From: Candidatus Opimibacter skivensis
GTDB lineage: Bacteria > Bacteroidota > Bacteroidia > Chitinophagales > Saprospiraceae
Assembly (NCBI GenBank): GCA_016721905.1
Contig: JADKHH010000029.1
Coordinates: 171,005 to 235,004 of the forward strand
Reading direction: 5' to 3'
Length of the DNA stretch: 64,000 bases
In this document: in pieces, positions 37,484 to 47,356 of the stretch
How the letters are laid out: each line of letters begins with the position of its first letter
Position numbering within the stretch: the stretch's first letter is position 1
Translations under genes and position numbers: made by a program
Notes under the pieces: model-generated
The model's database searches: none
The model's input: the letters and a program-made list of their open reading frames with translations, nothing else
Told to the model about the DNA's origin: nothing

Positions 37484-37545
37484 ACACAGAAATAAGTGGT
37501 GGTGAAAAGATATTCAGGTAAATGTAATGATTCGGCCTGTAGTGA

Positions 37546-38526
37546 TCAGTGCTTATGCCTGCGTTTTTTCGTCATGCCACCAACCGTATCTTTTACACTG
37601 TGCATGACCAGAAAGGCATTCGGATCAATCCGGTGCACTTCCTTCTTGAGCCGGCTGATTTCGAGACGGGTCAGGACGGTATAGAGGATGTTGGAGTCAA
37701 AATGTTTCTCACCTGTTTTTCCAAATCCACGCTCTCCTTTAAAGACTGTAACTCCGTAATTCAACTCCAGGGAGATCATTCGTTTTATTTCTTCTGCTTT
37801 GATGGAGACGATAGTCACGCCCGTGTATTCCTCAATGCCTTCCAATAAGAAATCAACTGTTTTGGAAGCAGATAAATACGTCAGCATGGCATACAAGGCT
37901 GTTTCGATGTTGACGAGATAGGCGGCAAATGAAAAAACAATCACATTGATGATCAGGATGATGTCACCGATAGATAATCCTATACGCCTGCTGAGTGCTA
38001 TGGCAAGTACCTCAGTACCATCAATCACAGCCCCACCTCGTATAGCTAATCCGATTCCTGTGCCCAGGAAAAACCCACCAAAGACGGCAATTAAGAGTTT
38101 GTCATTAGTGATTTCAGGATAAGGTACAAACGCAACCACAATGGACAGGGCAATAATCGCTAACACAGCTTTTATAGTAAAAGCCTTTCCGATGACCCTC
38201 AGGCCTAAGATTAAAAAGGGAAGGTTGACCAACAGCAACAATACAGAAAGAGATACACCTGTAAGCTTGGCCAGCAAAAGGGAAATACCTGTCGCTCCAC
38301 CATCTAAAAATCCATTGTTTAATAAGAATCCCTTCAATCCGAATCCGGCTGAAATAACACCAATGAATATCAATCCAAAGTCGATCACCAGTCCCCAGGC
38401 CAGTTCTTTCAATTCGTACCAGCCTTTTGCAAGGTCATAGTCAGAATAATGTCCTATAGGGTCCCCGTTCTTCGCTTTTGGGTTGAGTATCGTACGGATG
38501 ATAAACTTGCTCAGCCTCGGTTTCAT
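37546..38526 (-). CDS. YitT family membrane protein (DUF161/DUF2179)
   Basis: 326 residues: a cytoplasmic N-terminus, five or six membrane helices containing two DUF161 units (GFLDGGATGISLLLAKLTG; GGAVIDGTEVLAIALSRRIGLS), and a soluble C-terminal DUF2179 domain (KTVDFLLEGIEEYTGVTIVSIKAEEIKRMI ... LYTVLTRLEISRLKKEVHRIDPNAF). Members are inner-membrane proteins of unknown transport role. Confidence 0.88.
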   Translation of the reverse strand: MKPRLSKFIIRTILNPKAKNGDPIGHYSDYDLAKGWYELKELAWGLVIDFGLIFIGVISAGFGLKGFLLNNGFLDGGATGISLLLAKLTGVSLSVLLLLVNLPFLILGLRVIGKAFTIKAVLAIIALSIVVAFVPYPEITNDKLLIAVFGGFFLGTGIGLAIRGGAVIDGTEVLAIALSRRIGLSIGDIILIINVIVFSFAAYLVNIETALYAMLTYLSASKTVDFLLEGIEEYTGVTIVSIKAEEIKRMISLELNYGVTVFKGERGFGKTGEKHFDSNILYTVLTRLEISRLKKEVHRIDPNAFLVMHSVKDTVGGMTKKRRHKH

Positions 38527-38644
38527 TGTAATGGACTATTAAATACGAATGTGTAGATAGGTTAGGTAGTAAGATAATAAAAAAAACCTATGTCAACATC
38601 CAGTTGGCAGCGTAGTCAGAGGAGAATAACTTGTTAGAAAAGAA

Positions 38645-39316
38645 TCAGCTTAGTTTTTCCTTTTCAGCTTTAAGCTCCTTCAATTTATTTTGGAGCAGTT
38701 TGTAAAGAATAGGCAGAACCGACACAAAGATGATCCCCACGACAATCAATTCGAGATCATCAGTGAGATCATAGTCAAACTGGCTCAGCAATAACTGATG
38801 CAGATAACGGCCGGCCAGCATCATGCTGAATACCCAGACGAAAGCACTGATAATAGAGATCGCGGAAAATTTTTTCTTGTCCATCTGGACGATGCCCGCT
38901 ACGATAGGGGCGAAGGTTCTAACGAAAGGAAGAAAGCGCGCCATGAAGATGGCACTGGCACCATGTTCCTCATAGAATATCCTTGCCTGCTGCAGGTATT
39001 TTTGTTTAAAGTACCAGCGGTCTTTCCAGGAATACATCGCCGGACCAATCTTTTTTCCAAACCAATATCCGACCTGATTGCCCAGGATCGCAAATACAGA
39101 TATCAACACCATGATCAAGACAAAGGGAACATTGAAAAACCCCACCTCAAGGTCACGCCACATGATGCCGGACACAAACAGCAATGAATCACCGGGCAGG
39201 AAGAAACCCATGAATAAACCAGTCTCTGCAAAAACGATCAGGAGGATGATCCATACGCCACCATTAGCTACATACCACTGCGGCTGAAGTAAGGAATGCC
39301 AGTCAAATTCAGTCAT
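38645..39316 (-). CDS. DedA family membrane protein
   Basis: 223 residues with the SNARE-associated/DedA domain: FAETGLFMGFFLPGDSLLF, the re-entrant GYWFGKKIGP segment and FMARFLPFVRTFAPIVAGIVQM. It carries the conserved acidic and arginine residues of the family. DedA proteins maintain membrane potential and undecaprenyl- or phospholipid scrambling. Single gene. Confidence 0.9.
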   Translation of the reverse strand: MTEFDWHSLLQPQWYVANGGVWIILLIVFAETGLFMGFFLPGDSLLFVSGIMWRDLEVGFFNVPFVLIMVLISVFAILGNQVGYWFGKKIGPAMYSWKDRWYFKQKYLQQARIFYEEHGASAIFMARFLPFVRTFAPIVAGIVQMDKKKFSAISIISAFVWVFSMMLAGRYLHQLLLSQFDYDLTDDLELIVVGIIFVSVLPILYKLLQNKLKELKAEKEKLS

Positions 39317-39383
39317 CTATTGTCCTCTTGTTTAATTCTACGCGTGGTCGCAATATCTTAAATGTTATCGGGATTTTCACATT

Positions 39384-40154
39384 TCACACCAGGAATGGAA
39401 TAATCGCCTTACGCTCAGGAGGATAGTTATTGAATTTTTCCTTATACCACCGGTGATGGGAGAGCGCCCTGGGGATGAGATTGGCTGATGTCCAGATAAA
39501 AAAGGTCAATGCAGGCAAATTCCAGCACAGGATCGCAAAGCCCAGCCATTCGATCAGTTCACCAAAGAGATTCGGACAACTGATATACCTGAACAATTTT
39601 GATTGCGGGATCACATAGTGTGTTTCATTGGGTTTGCGCAGATGGATCAGTTCGTTGTCTGCCTTCCAATTGATAGCAAGCCCGATGAAAAACAAAGCGG
39701 ATCCGATGATAAACCGGATATCCAGAAACCAATCCTGTGGATAGTCCGCAAAGTATTTGAAATAGTAACCAAGTGAAAATCCATTCATCAGGTTAAAGAA
39801 GATGGCGGAGGCCACGATCACCAGTGGCATTGATTTGCCCCGCGTATGCAGGCGGAATGGAAAGATGAGTGTCCTGTTGATGTAATGTAAACAGAACAAA
39901 CCAATCATCGTGAGCGTGATCGACGTCTGAATATCCAATGAGGTGATTGTAAAAGTGAGCACAAGGATCAGGACTGGAGCTTCCATCAGGATCCATCCTA
40001 ACCGGTTATTGATCTGCGGCCCCCACTTGGCTGAGGTGTGTCGCCCATAGGGTGCAGTGATACGGAGGAGTAAGATAAATACGATAAGGGCAATGGCGAT
40101 CCAGGAAAAAAGTATCGTCTGGTATGTTTGGTAAGAAATCAAGAGAGTGAGCAT
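39384..40154 (-). CDS. Steroid 5-alpha-reductase family membrane enzyme
   Basis: 256 residues, about seven membrane helices. The C-terminal steroid 5-alpha-reductase domain shows FRYISCPNLFGELIEWLGFAIL and LIPRALSHHRWYKEKFNNYPPERKAIIPFLV, the NADPH-binding end of the family. The bacterial substrate is unknown (a lipid enone is likely). It is followed on the same strand by an epimerase-like reductase gene 53 bases upstream, so a two-step lipid modification is possible. Confidence 0.85.
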   Translation of the reverse strand: MLTLLISYQTYQTILFSWIAIALIVFILLLRITAPYGRHTSAKWGPQINNRLGWILMEAPVLILVLTFTITSLDIQTSITLTMIGLFCLHYINRTLIFPFRLHTRGKSMPLVIVASAIFFNLMNGFSLGYYFKYFADYPQDWFLDIRFIIGSALFFIGLAINWKADNELIHLRKPNETHYVIPQSKLFRYISCPNLFGELIEWLGFAILCWNLPALTFFIWTSANLIPRALSHHRWYKEKFNNYPPERKAIIPFLV

Positions 40155-40207
40155 GTAATAAAGAGAGGTGGATTTGATAAATAGCCAGCGTGATGTGGCC
40201 CCAATAG

Positions 40208-41191
40208 TTAACCAAGATATCCATTTTCACTAAACCATGACCAGGTGTCAGTCAGTGATTCACGCAGTGGCCTGGAAGTATAGTTTAATTCAGTTTTAGC
40301 TTTTGTACAATTTATATGACGATTCCCTTCGGCTACCGCGACCAGGGCTTCATTTGTATACAATGGCTCAGCATTAGTCATTCTGGCGAAAACTTTTATA
40401 AACGGCAGACCGATCCAACCTAAGATAGTGGGTAATGCGATGGGCTTATTTTTATGACCTGAAACTTCAGAGAGTATCTGCCCAAATTCGGAGAGACTAT
40501 GCCAACCCCCACCGAGCAGGTATGCTTCACCACTCCGGCCCATGGTGAGTGCATTGACAATCGCGTGGGCGACATCGCGACCATCACAAAAATCAAAACC
40601 ACCCTTGAATACAAAAGGTAATTTGCCGGTAGACATATTGATGATCGCCTGACCCAGTTTCGATGGTTTGAAATCATAAGGACCGACGACTGAAGTCGGA
40701 TTGACCACTAACACCTCCATGTCAGGAGATGCATAGGAGAGAGCGAGCGCCTGGCCGTCTCTTTTCGAACGATCATAAGCAAAGGTGTTATCACCAGCAG
40801 GCGCGCGTTGCTCATCCATGATTTCAGAGAGCGGATGTTGTGAATAAGCATGCACTGAACTAATGTGAATCACCCTTTTTATTCCGGCAGCTTTAGCCGC
40901 CTCCATGACATGTCTTGTACCTGCTACATTGGTGCGATCCACAAGCCCTTTCATATCTCCATCAATCGATATGAGGGCTGCTGCATGGATCAGGGCATCG
41001 CAGGATTCCATCAGTTGCTTCAATGCAGTCGTGTCATCAAGATGCCCCTGGATTTTTTCTACATCTAAACCATCTAGTGATTTGGTGTCATGTCCTCGGA
41101 CTAAAGCCCTCACCGTATGTCCTCTGTGCAGCAATTCACGGACGATCACGCCGCCGATATGACCGGTGGCCCCGGTGATGGCTACTTTCAT
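40208..41191 (-). CDS. NAD-dependent epimerase/dehydratase (DFR-like)
   Basis: 327-residue extended short-chain dehydrogenase. The Rossmann motif is GATGHIGGVIVREL. The catalytic SSVHAY, Tyr-x3-Lys in YDRSKRDGQAL and NPTSVVGP place it with dihydroflavonol-4-reductase/3-beta-HSD-like enzymes. It probably works on a hydroxy or keto lipid together with the steroid-reductase-like gene downstream; that pairing is inferred from order and strand. Confidence 0.88.
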   Translation of the reverse strand: MKVAITGATGHIGGVIVRELLHRGHTVRALVRGHDTKSLDGLDVEKIQGHLDDTTALKQLMESCDALIHAAALISIDGDMKGLVDRTNVAGTRHVMEAAKAAGIKRVIHISSVHAYSQHPLSEIMDEQRAPAGDNTFAYDRSKRDGQALALSYASPDMEVLVVNPTSVVGPYDFKPSKLGQAIINMSTGKLPFVFKGGFDFCDGRDVAHAIVNALTMGRSGEAYLLGGGWHSLSEFGQILSEVSGHKNKPIALPTILGWIGLPFIKVFARMTNAEPLYTNEALVAVAEGNRHINCTKAKTELNYTSRPLRESLTDTWSWFSENGYLG

Positions 41192-41216
41192 GGGTGTAAT
41201 TTAGGAAAAGGCATTT

Positions 41217-42632
41217 TTATTGTTTAACAAACCGTGAGACATACACCGTCTTAAGATCTGTATCACGAAGCTGTACATAAAACAAACCTGGAGCTAACCC
41301 TGATGTATCGATGCTGCCGTTTAACAACGCTCCTGTCTGCATCATTTGTCCGCTCATGGAGTAGATGGAATAGGTGAGTTCTTCTGCAGACGTATGGATG
41401 GAGATATAGTTGCTCACTGGATTAGGATAGATCGTCCACAATGGATCGGGTATCGATTGATCTGCAAGGATGAGTTCATCAAAGAGCCATTCGTAGCAAT
41501 CAGGATATTCTCTGGCCCAGAACCACTCACTATGTGCGCCATCAGGTTCGCTGAGGAAATACATTTCACTTTCATCTTGTCCGGCATCAATGAGCGCGTC
41601 ATACATCGCCATCATATCCGCGATGATGGTTGCGCTTTCATTCTGGCCGGCAACAAAATACACCCGAAGGTCTTGTGTGATGCCTTTGGCCTGCAGATGA
41701 ATGAAAGACGAATCTGAAAACCAGAATGCGGGTGAGAAGATCCCCACTTTGCTGAATATATCCTGATGTTCGATCGCAGCAAACATAGATATATTGGCAC
41801 CTAGCGAGCTTCCGGCAATCGCTGTGTATTCACGACCTGGCAAAGTTCGGTAAGTGCTGTCAATAAATGGTTTTAAAGTAGTGGCGAGGAAACTAGCGTA
41901 CGCTTCTCCATCACCTCCCCCATAGTTTGGATTGACCCAGGGAGAGTATTCATCTATCCGTTCGCCACCCCCATTGTCAATACCCACTACGATAGCGCCA
42001 TAGTCTCCGGTGTCAAAGAGATCATTCATGGATTCATCAATTTTCCATTCGCCTGAAAAACTCGTCAGTATATCAAAGAGATTCTGGCCATCCTGCATAT
42101 AGATGACAGGATATCTTTTTGTAGTGGTGGCATAATCAGGGGGGAGGTATAGCCATACTCTTCGCGAACGGTTGAGTTGTGGAATATAAAAATCTTCATC
42201 CAGGATCTCGACATTTGGTTCTGTGGTATGCACCCCACCGGGATTATCCTCCCATCCTGCGATGGTGAAAGATGTATTTTGAAGGCCTCCGGCATAATTA
42301 TAAGTACGATTTGGGATGTAAGTGCCTTGTGCAGTTCCTTCTACGTTTGCCCAACTACCACGGGTGAATTTAAATTCGAGCAGACCCGGAGATGGAGAGA
42401 ATGTGATCGAATAAGTGCCGTCCTGAAGATCAGTCAGGATATAAGCAGGGTCACCGGGATCCCAGCCATTGAAACTACCGGCGATGAAGATATCAGCATC
42501 TGGAGGCGTGGAAGATGGCACAGAGCTGACCTTGATGGTGAGTTGTGCATGTATAGATGTCATGCTTAGGATCATAAGCATGGAAACCATCCATTCAATA
42601 CGCATGCTTCTGAACATTGATCGCGCTATCAT
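41217..42632 (-). CDS. Secreted esterase (esterase D family) with T9SS signal
   Basis: About 471 residues. A signal peptide ends MTSIHAQ. A starch-binding-like CBM domain (TIKVSSVPSSTPPDADIFIAGSFNGWDPGD) leads into an alpha/beta-hydrolase of the esterase D/enterochelin esterase type. The nucleophile lies in IAGSSLGANISMF, with SEPDGAHSEWFWA supplying the histidine. The C-terminus carries a type IX sorting domain (IYPNPVSNYISIHTSAEE ... LAPGLFYVQLRD). I use an ATG at 42632. Longer reading would run through the palindromes at 42684-42836 and is not credible. An ATG at 42605 is also possible. Confidence 0.85.
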   Translation of the reverse strand: MIARSMFRSMRIEWMVSMLMILSMTSIHAQLTIKVSSVPSSTPPDADIFIAGSFNGWDPGDPAYILTDLQDGTYSITFSPSPGLLEFKFTRGSWANVEGTAQGTYIPNRTYNYAGGLQNTSFTIAGWEDNPGGVHTTEPNVEILDEDFYIPQLNRSRRVWLYLPPDYATTTKRYPVIYMQDGQNLFDILTSFSGEWKIDESMNDLFDTGDYGAIVVGIDNGGGERIDEYSPWVNPNYGGGDGEAYASFLATTLKPFIDSTYRTLPGREYTAIAGSSLGANISMFAAIEHQDIFSKVGIFSPAFWFSDSSFIHLQAKGITQDLRVYFVAGQNESATIIADMMAMYDALIDAGQDESEMYFLSEPDGAHSEWFWAREYPDCYEWLFDELILADQSIPDPLWTIYPNPVSNYISIHTSAEELTYSIYSMSGQMMQTGALLNGSIDTSGLAPGLFYVQLRDTDLKTVYVSRFVKQ

Positions 42633-42683
42633 GATATCCGGATTTGATAGCTCAAATGTAGCATTACTATAGCATGTGCAATG

Positions 42684-42751
42684 CAGAAAGAGGAGAGGAA
42701 AAAGTACGGACAGGACGCGTCCTGTCCGTACTTTTTCCTCTCCTCTTTCTG
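42684..42751. repeat. 68-bp perfect palindrome
   Basis: A perfect inverted repeat with no loop: both arms run from the centre at 42717/42718 through GGACAGGACG to AGAAAGAGGAG. It shares a 28-base core with the palindrome at 42787-42836. Confidence 0.9.
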
Positions 42752-42786
42752 TCCCTAAGCGATCTTCCAAAGAGCAATCTCAAATA

Positions 42787-42836
42787 AAAAAAAGAAGGTA
42801 CGGACAGGACGCGTCCTGTCCGTACCTTCTTTTTTT
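42787..42836. repeat. 50-bp perfect palindrome, terminator-like
   Basis: Shares the core GTACGGACAGGACG/CGTCCTGTCCGTAC with its neighbour, flanked by AAGAAGG-A-run and T-run ends. It could terminate transcripts in both directions, in particular the minus-strand repeat-protein gene. Confidence 0.85.
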
Positions 42837-42925
42837 ATCTCCAATGGATGGATATCTATTTTATTTTCATTATCCTTCTTATAATCCTGTGATCATCAAA
42901 CTGGATAGATATAAAATACATACCA

Positions 42926-44848
42926 TCAGGCAGGAATGGCATTTTTACAATAAGATCCATCAAGATTACCGTTCAATTCAACATGCCCGTTAGTAGGATT
43001 TGGATACAATATGATTTCACTTACCTCTTCAGGATCACCAACCGCCACAAAACATGCCAGCAAAACTTCATCTACCGAATTGCAGCCAACTGCATTGTTG
43101 GAAATCGAAGATGCACCACCGCCCGCAAGGAAATTGCAAAGGCTTTCAATCGCGCAGTCAGACAACGCTTCACAATTTTCGATGGCTACATCTGCAATGG
43201 TCTGTGGATCGACGTTGCTTAAACTACTGATATCTGATAACATAACATTGTTGAACATCCGAAGCGTACCTCTTAGGGCAGTCAGGGAATCAAGCCCCTC
43301 GAGTGAAGTGAGGTTTTCATTGTTGATAATCTGCACCAGTCCTCGGATGGAACGTACAGAATCTAATCCTGTCAAATCAAGGAGTGATCCATTGCCGGAA
43401 ACATTCAGGGAGCCGATGGAATCTAAAGCGATGGTTAAAGGAAATGACATCAGGTTTGGATTTTCTGCAACATTATAATCACCAAGAATGAAATTTAGCG
43501 AATCCAGCCCCAGGACATCTATGAGTGAATTGTTACTAATCAGCGTGAAATTTCCAAGAATTGAATCCAGAGCTACTAATCCGGACATCCTTTCCATAGA
43601 TGTGTTACTCTGGATATTCAGGTCCCTCCCGATCGTTTGTAGGGAATCCAGACCCGCGAAGTCATCAATTGAAAAATTGCCAATGACATTGAAGGAGCCC
43701 CCGATAAATCTTAAGGAGTCAAGGCCCAGTAGGTCCTGCAGTCCAGGATTTTCAGCCACGACGAAATTACCCAGGATAGAATCAAGCCTCAGGTCACCGA
43801 AGTTAGTCAGGTTATCATTGTCACGTATATCCACATTGCCTTTGACCAGATGAAACCTGCCGGCTCCTTGCATAGACGTCATACCACCATTATCCCCGAC
43901 CATGAAATTATGCTTAATGCAATGCAATGAATCAAGGCCGGTCAGATCAGAGAGCGATGAATTGCCTTGCAGCGAAAAATTGCCGATCACGGAATCCACT
44001 GCAATACCTATCAGATTTTGTAATGAGGGATTGGATTCTATTTCAATATCCCCACCTACAAAGTCAAGTGAATCCAAACCAAGGAAGCTCTCCAGGCTGT
44101 TATTTTCGCGAATGATAAAGCTGCCCAGGATGGAATCCAGCCTTAGATCCCCCATCGTTTGCAGACTTTCATTGACACTGATGTCAACGTATCCATTGAC
44201 ACGATGAAACCGATCAGCACCGGACAAATCGATGAGACCGGGATTGTCCAGTATAGATAAGTTGGATTTAATACAATGGAGTGAGTCCAGGCCGGTCAGG
44301 TCTGAAAGTGACGGATTGAATTGTATCAGCAGGTTGCCGAGGATGGAATCAACACGTAAGCCGTTCAAATTCTGAAGTCCCTCGTTGAACAGAATTTCAA
44401 CATTACCGGAAGCGAAGTCCAGAGAATCGAGTCCCACAAGGTTTTCCAGCACAGGATTTTCAAGAATGACCAGATGGCCTCCGATATATTTCAGGGAATC
44501 AAGCGCTTCTATAGTTTGCAGGGAGGGGTTAGAGGCAATCGCGAAATCTCCAAAAATGGAATCTAAAGTCAGGCCTTCGAGGCGCTGTAGCGAAGTGGCC
44601 GCAGTGATGACCAGATCACCCCCGACTGATTGGATGACATCTAATCCATTTAGAAAAACAATATCATCGCCAAGGATAGTCAGGTCCCCGATGATTGCAT
44701 TACAGCCCGGATAATCGGTTGTGAAATTGTCAATTGACGCTTGAGTACCAAATACAATTCCCTCGGGAAGACAAGGTTGTGTGCCCTGGCTGAAAAGTGA
44801 AGTGTGTAGGCTGAAGGCGAGGAGGGCTAGGAAGAATGTGTTTTTCAT
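42926..44848 (-). CDS. Secreted leucine-rich-like repeat protein, broken T9SS tail
   Basis: About 640 residues. A signal peptide (MKNTFFLALLAFSLHTSLFSQG) precedes some 24 repeats of about 23 residues built on LxGLDSLxxIxGxxxIxxNxxLxxL, similar to receptor L-domain/BspA-like solenoids used for adhesion. A sorting domain begins (ILYPNPTNGHVELNGNLDG) but the frame then ends. In the next frame the usual ending (LPDGMYFISIQFDDHRIIRRIMKIK) reads on to 42856, so a frameshift, apparently with some lost codons, interrupts the tail. Start at ATG 44848 because of the signal peptide. Confidence 0.8.
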   Translation of the reverse strand: MKNTFFLALLAFSLHTSLFSQGTQPCLPEGIVFGTQASIDNFTTDYPGCNAIIGDLTILGDDIVFLNGLDVIQSVGGDLVITAATSLQRLEGLTLDSIFGDFAIASNPSLQTIEALDSLKYIGGHLVILENPVLENLVGLDSLDFASGNVEILFNEGLQNLNGLRVDSILGNLLIQFNPSLSDLTGLDSLHCIKSNLSILDNPGLIDLSGADRFHRVNGYVDISVNESLQTMGDLRLDSILGSFIIRENNSLESFLGLDSLDFVGGDIEIESNPSLQNLIGIAVDSVIGNFSLQGNSSLSDLTGLDSLHCIKHNFMVGDNGGMTSMQGAGRFHLVKGNVDIRDNDNLTNFGDLRLDSILGNFVVAENPGLQDLLGLDSLRFIGGSFNVIGNFSIDDFAGLDSLQTIGRDLNIQSNTSMERMSGLVALDSILGNFTLISNNSLIDVLGLDSLNFILGDYNVAENPNLMSFPLTIALDSIGSLNVSGNGSLLDLTGLDSVRSIRGLVQIINNENLTSLEGLDSLTALRGTLRMFNNVMLSDISSLSNVDPQTIADVAIENCEALSDCAIESLCNFLAGGGASSISNNAVGCNSVDEVLLACFVAVGDPEEVSEIILYPNPTNGHVELNGNLDGSYCKNAIPA

Positions 44849-45062
44849 AAGAAATGGTTTTTGTGTTTCAGTGAATTTAGAATAGTACAAAGGGGAGAGG
44901 ACAGGGCACAACGTCCTGATCCTAAGAGGGATGCTCAAATATAGGCTTTTCTTATGAGTAAAAGTTATATATGTTGCTCCTTAAGCAGAGTGGTATCATT
45001 TCGGGGAGGATTCCCAGGTAGGACATCTTGGAAAACCATCTTCAATTTGATTGCTTTTTGTC

Positions 45063-45093
45063 AAAAAAAAAGAGGCTCTTGTGGAGCCCCTTT
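45063..45093 (-). terminator. Terminator of the RhlE-like gene
   Basis: On the minus strand GGCTC-CACAA-GAGCC followed by a run of nine T, 32 bases after the helicase stop. Confidence 0.75.
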
Positions 45094-45124
45094 CTATAAA
45101 TGGTATTAACCTTTATTCAATGGA

Positions 45125-46369
45125 TTACCTTCTTGCCGGAGCAGGACGGTGAATGCTGGTAGATCTGCCTCTGCCCATCTTCGGATTACTCAATCCTGAT
45201 GTTCTGACCGTCATATCCGCCAGTTGTGCACTCATCGGGTAAGGATGTTCAGTGACGACCGGGATAGATTTAGAAATCAGTTTCTGGATATCCTTGAGCA
45301 GTGCTTTTTCTTCGTAATCACAAAATGACAACGCATGACCACTGTTGCCGGCTCTACCTGTACGTCCGATACGGTGTACATAGGTTTCAGGCACTTCCGG
45401 AAGTTCGTAGTTGAATACGTGCGTCAGGTCATCGATATCGATACCCCGTGCTGCTATATCCGTGGCTACGAGTACACGTGTAGATCTGTTCTTGAAATTT
45501 CTCAAGGCAACTTGTCGTGCACCCTGAGATTTATTTCCATGAATGGCTTCTGCCTTGATGCCTGATTTGATCAGGAACTTCACGAGTTTATCTGCACCAT
45601 GTTTGGTACGGGTAAATACAAGTGCCGTCTTGATAGAGTCATCAGAAAGTACATGCTTCAGCAAAAAGGATTTGTTTTCCTTTTGTGTGAAATAGATGAA
45701 CTGGTTGATGGCATCTACAGTTGACGACACGGGTGTTACTTCTACCTTGACCGGGTTTTGCAGCAGCGAATTGGCCAGTGCATTGATTTCCGGTGGCATG
45801 GTAGCTGAGAAAAACAGTGTTTGTTTCTTAGCTGGGAGTTTGGCAATGATGCGTTTTACATCATGTACAAATCCCATGTCCAGCATACGGTCAGCTTCGT
45901 CCAAAACCAGAAACTTAATATCTCTGAGATTGACGTGGCCTTGTTGCATCAGGTCGAGTAATCGGCCCGGTGTAGCCACCAGGATATCGATTCCTCTGCG
46001 CAGGCTGTTGACCTGGCTTACTTGCGATACGCCGCCGAACACCACCAGGTGGCGAAGGTTGAGGTATCGGCCATAGGCTTTGAAGCTTTCTTCAATCTGG
46101 ATAGCCAGTTCGCGTGTAGGGGTCAGGACTAATGCCTGGATGGTACGGTGTGCCTGAGGGGCTTTTAGTTGCTCCTCGTGCATAAGTTGTAATAACGGAA
46201 TAGCAAAAGCTGCTGTTTTTCCGGTGCCGGTTTGTGCACATCCGCGAACGTCTCTGCGGTCGAGGATGGCTGGAATGGCTTGTTCCTGGATAGGTGTTGG
46301 GGTGGTGTACCCTTCATGTTGTAATGCTCTGAGCACAGGCTCAATGAGCGGTAGGTTGTTAAACGACAC
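45125..46369 (-). CDS. rhlE: DEAD-box RNA helicase, RhlE type
   Basis: 414 residues with the full motif set: Q motif region (GYTTPTPIQEQAIP), AQTGTGKT, PTRELAIQ, DEADRMLDMGF, SAT in LFFSATMPPEI, and ARGIDIDDLTHVFNYELP with HRIGRTGR. The basic C-terminal tail (GRGRSTSIHRPAPARR) is short. RhlE-type helicases remodel rRNA and mRNA, often in the cold. The 5' leader (46370-46500) has small hairpins (GAGTCTTGGGGACTC) and may be structured. Confidence 0.93.
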   Translation of the reverse strand: MSFNNLPLIEPVLRALQHEGYTTPTPIQEQAIPAILDRRDVRGCAQTGTGKTAAFAIPLLQLMHEEQLKAPQAHRTIQALVLTPTRELAIQIEESFKAYGRYLNLRHLVVFGGVSQVSQVNSLRRGIDILVATPGRLLDLMQQGHVNLRDIKFLVLDEADRMLDMGFVHDVKRIIAKLPAKKQTLFFSATMPPEINALANSLLQNPVKVEVTPVSSTVDAINQFIYFTQKENKSFLLKHVLSDDSIKTALVFTRTKHGADKLVKFLIKSGIKAEAIHGNKSQGARQVALRNFKNRSTRVLVATDIAARGIDIDDLTHVFNYELPEVPETYVHRIGRTGRAGNSGHALSFCDYEEKALLKDIQKLISKSIPVVTEHPYPMSAQLADMTVRTSGLSNPKMGRGRSTSIHRPAPARR

Positions 46370-46785
46370 AATAAAAATGTTAGATTAAAAAATGTGGTAA
46401 GGCCATCAGCGCAAAATCCCGCGATACATTACCTGCCTTACGTTAAGCCTTCACACGGCGTTTGAGTCTTGGGGACTCAGGAAACTCTGAGAGAGAATTA
46501 ACATACAAGACCACAAAGATAAGGGTATTTGTGAGAAAAAGCAGAAAATCAATAGATTAGGTGAAAGGCTAAGGCTAAGGCGGAGGCTAAGGTAAAGGCA
46601 GGAGGGGTATTTGTAATGTGTTTAGGGTTAATTGTTAATGCGTTATATATTTGAATAATTACTTCCTTTCTAATTGTTAATCAATAAATAATACCTTTTT
46701 GATCGTCAGTTGATCGAAGATCAACTTTAAAAACGTTGGGCGCCCGTACGGGCGTCCTGGTGTCAGCAAAACTCCGTTTTGCGCA
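46370..46785. other. Leader and repeat-containing spacer
   Basis: No gene. It contains CTAAGG words (46565-46605), hairpins AGTTGATCGAAGATCAACT (46709-46727) and GCCCGTACGGGC (46742-46753), and CAAAACTCCGTTTTG, close to CAAAACTGCGTTTTG at 14.4 kb. Confidence 0.6.
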
Positions 46786-47232
46786 TCATTCATACTCTAC
46801 CATCTCCCCCAGATGATGCTCCAGATGCACCACATAGTCATCAAAAATCCACCCCAGCGTATGCGGCTCTTTATCTCCCATATAACACTTCTTATCCAAC
46901 ATCTCTGTTGGCAACCTCCTGATCACCTCCAGGATATGCAGATTATACATCTGCCAGAAGTACATCAAATGTCGCGTCGGCATCGTCTGATACCCACTTG
47001 CCCCGACCCAGTCATCAGCATTATAGGTGATCAGCGGACTGTCTTCAAATTGCGCGCGCACAAACCGATGATGGTTATTGGTCGCGCTATCGATGAGGTG
47101 GCCGAGCATTTCTTTTTTGCTCCATTTCTCCGGGGATGGTTTGGAAGTCCATTCCTCCTCCGTGAGTGCTGCAAATTTCGCGGGGATGGTGGTGCAGAGA
47201 TATTCGAGACGGTTAAAGGATTTGGTGGTCAT
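46786..47232 (-). CDS. DinB family protein
   Basis: 148-residue DinB/DUF664-type four-helix metalloprotein. The three metal-binding histidines are visible (EMLGHLIDSATNNHHRFVRA; DDYVVHLEHHLGEMV). Such proteins are thiol-dependent metalloenzymes of varied substrates. Single gene, with no operon partner. Confidence 0.85.
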   Translation of the reverse strand: MTTKSFNRLEYLCTTIPAKFAALTEEEWTSKPSPEKWSKKEMLGHLIDSATNNHHRFVRAQFEDSPLITYNADDWVGASGYQTMPTRHLMYFWQMYNLHILEVIRRLPTEMLDKKCYMGDKEPHTLGWIFDDYVVHLEHHLGEMVEYE

Positions 47233-47356
47233 AGGTATGTGTCAGATGAATTATTGAACTTTCTTTTTACTTCAAAACCAGAAGTTGGTAAATTTCAATG
47301 GGATGGATTTAGTAAAGTAATTAGTGCTGATAGAGCAGGAATTAAATGAATAAAAA

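Noticed and set aside
42633..42770. N-terminal extension of the esterase
   Set aside because: It would translate the long palindrome and push the signal peptide to residue 56; an internal ATG fits the secretion signal.
46405..46500. Possible tRNA or riboswitch before the helicase gene
   Set aside because: Small hairpins only; no cloverleaf and no known riboswitch core could be recognised.
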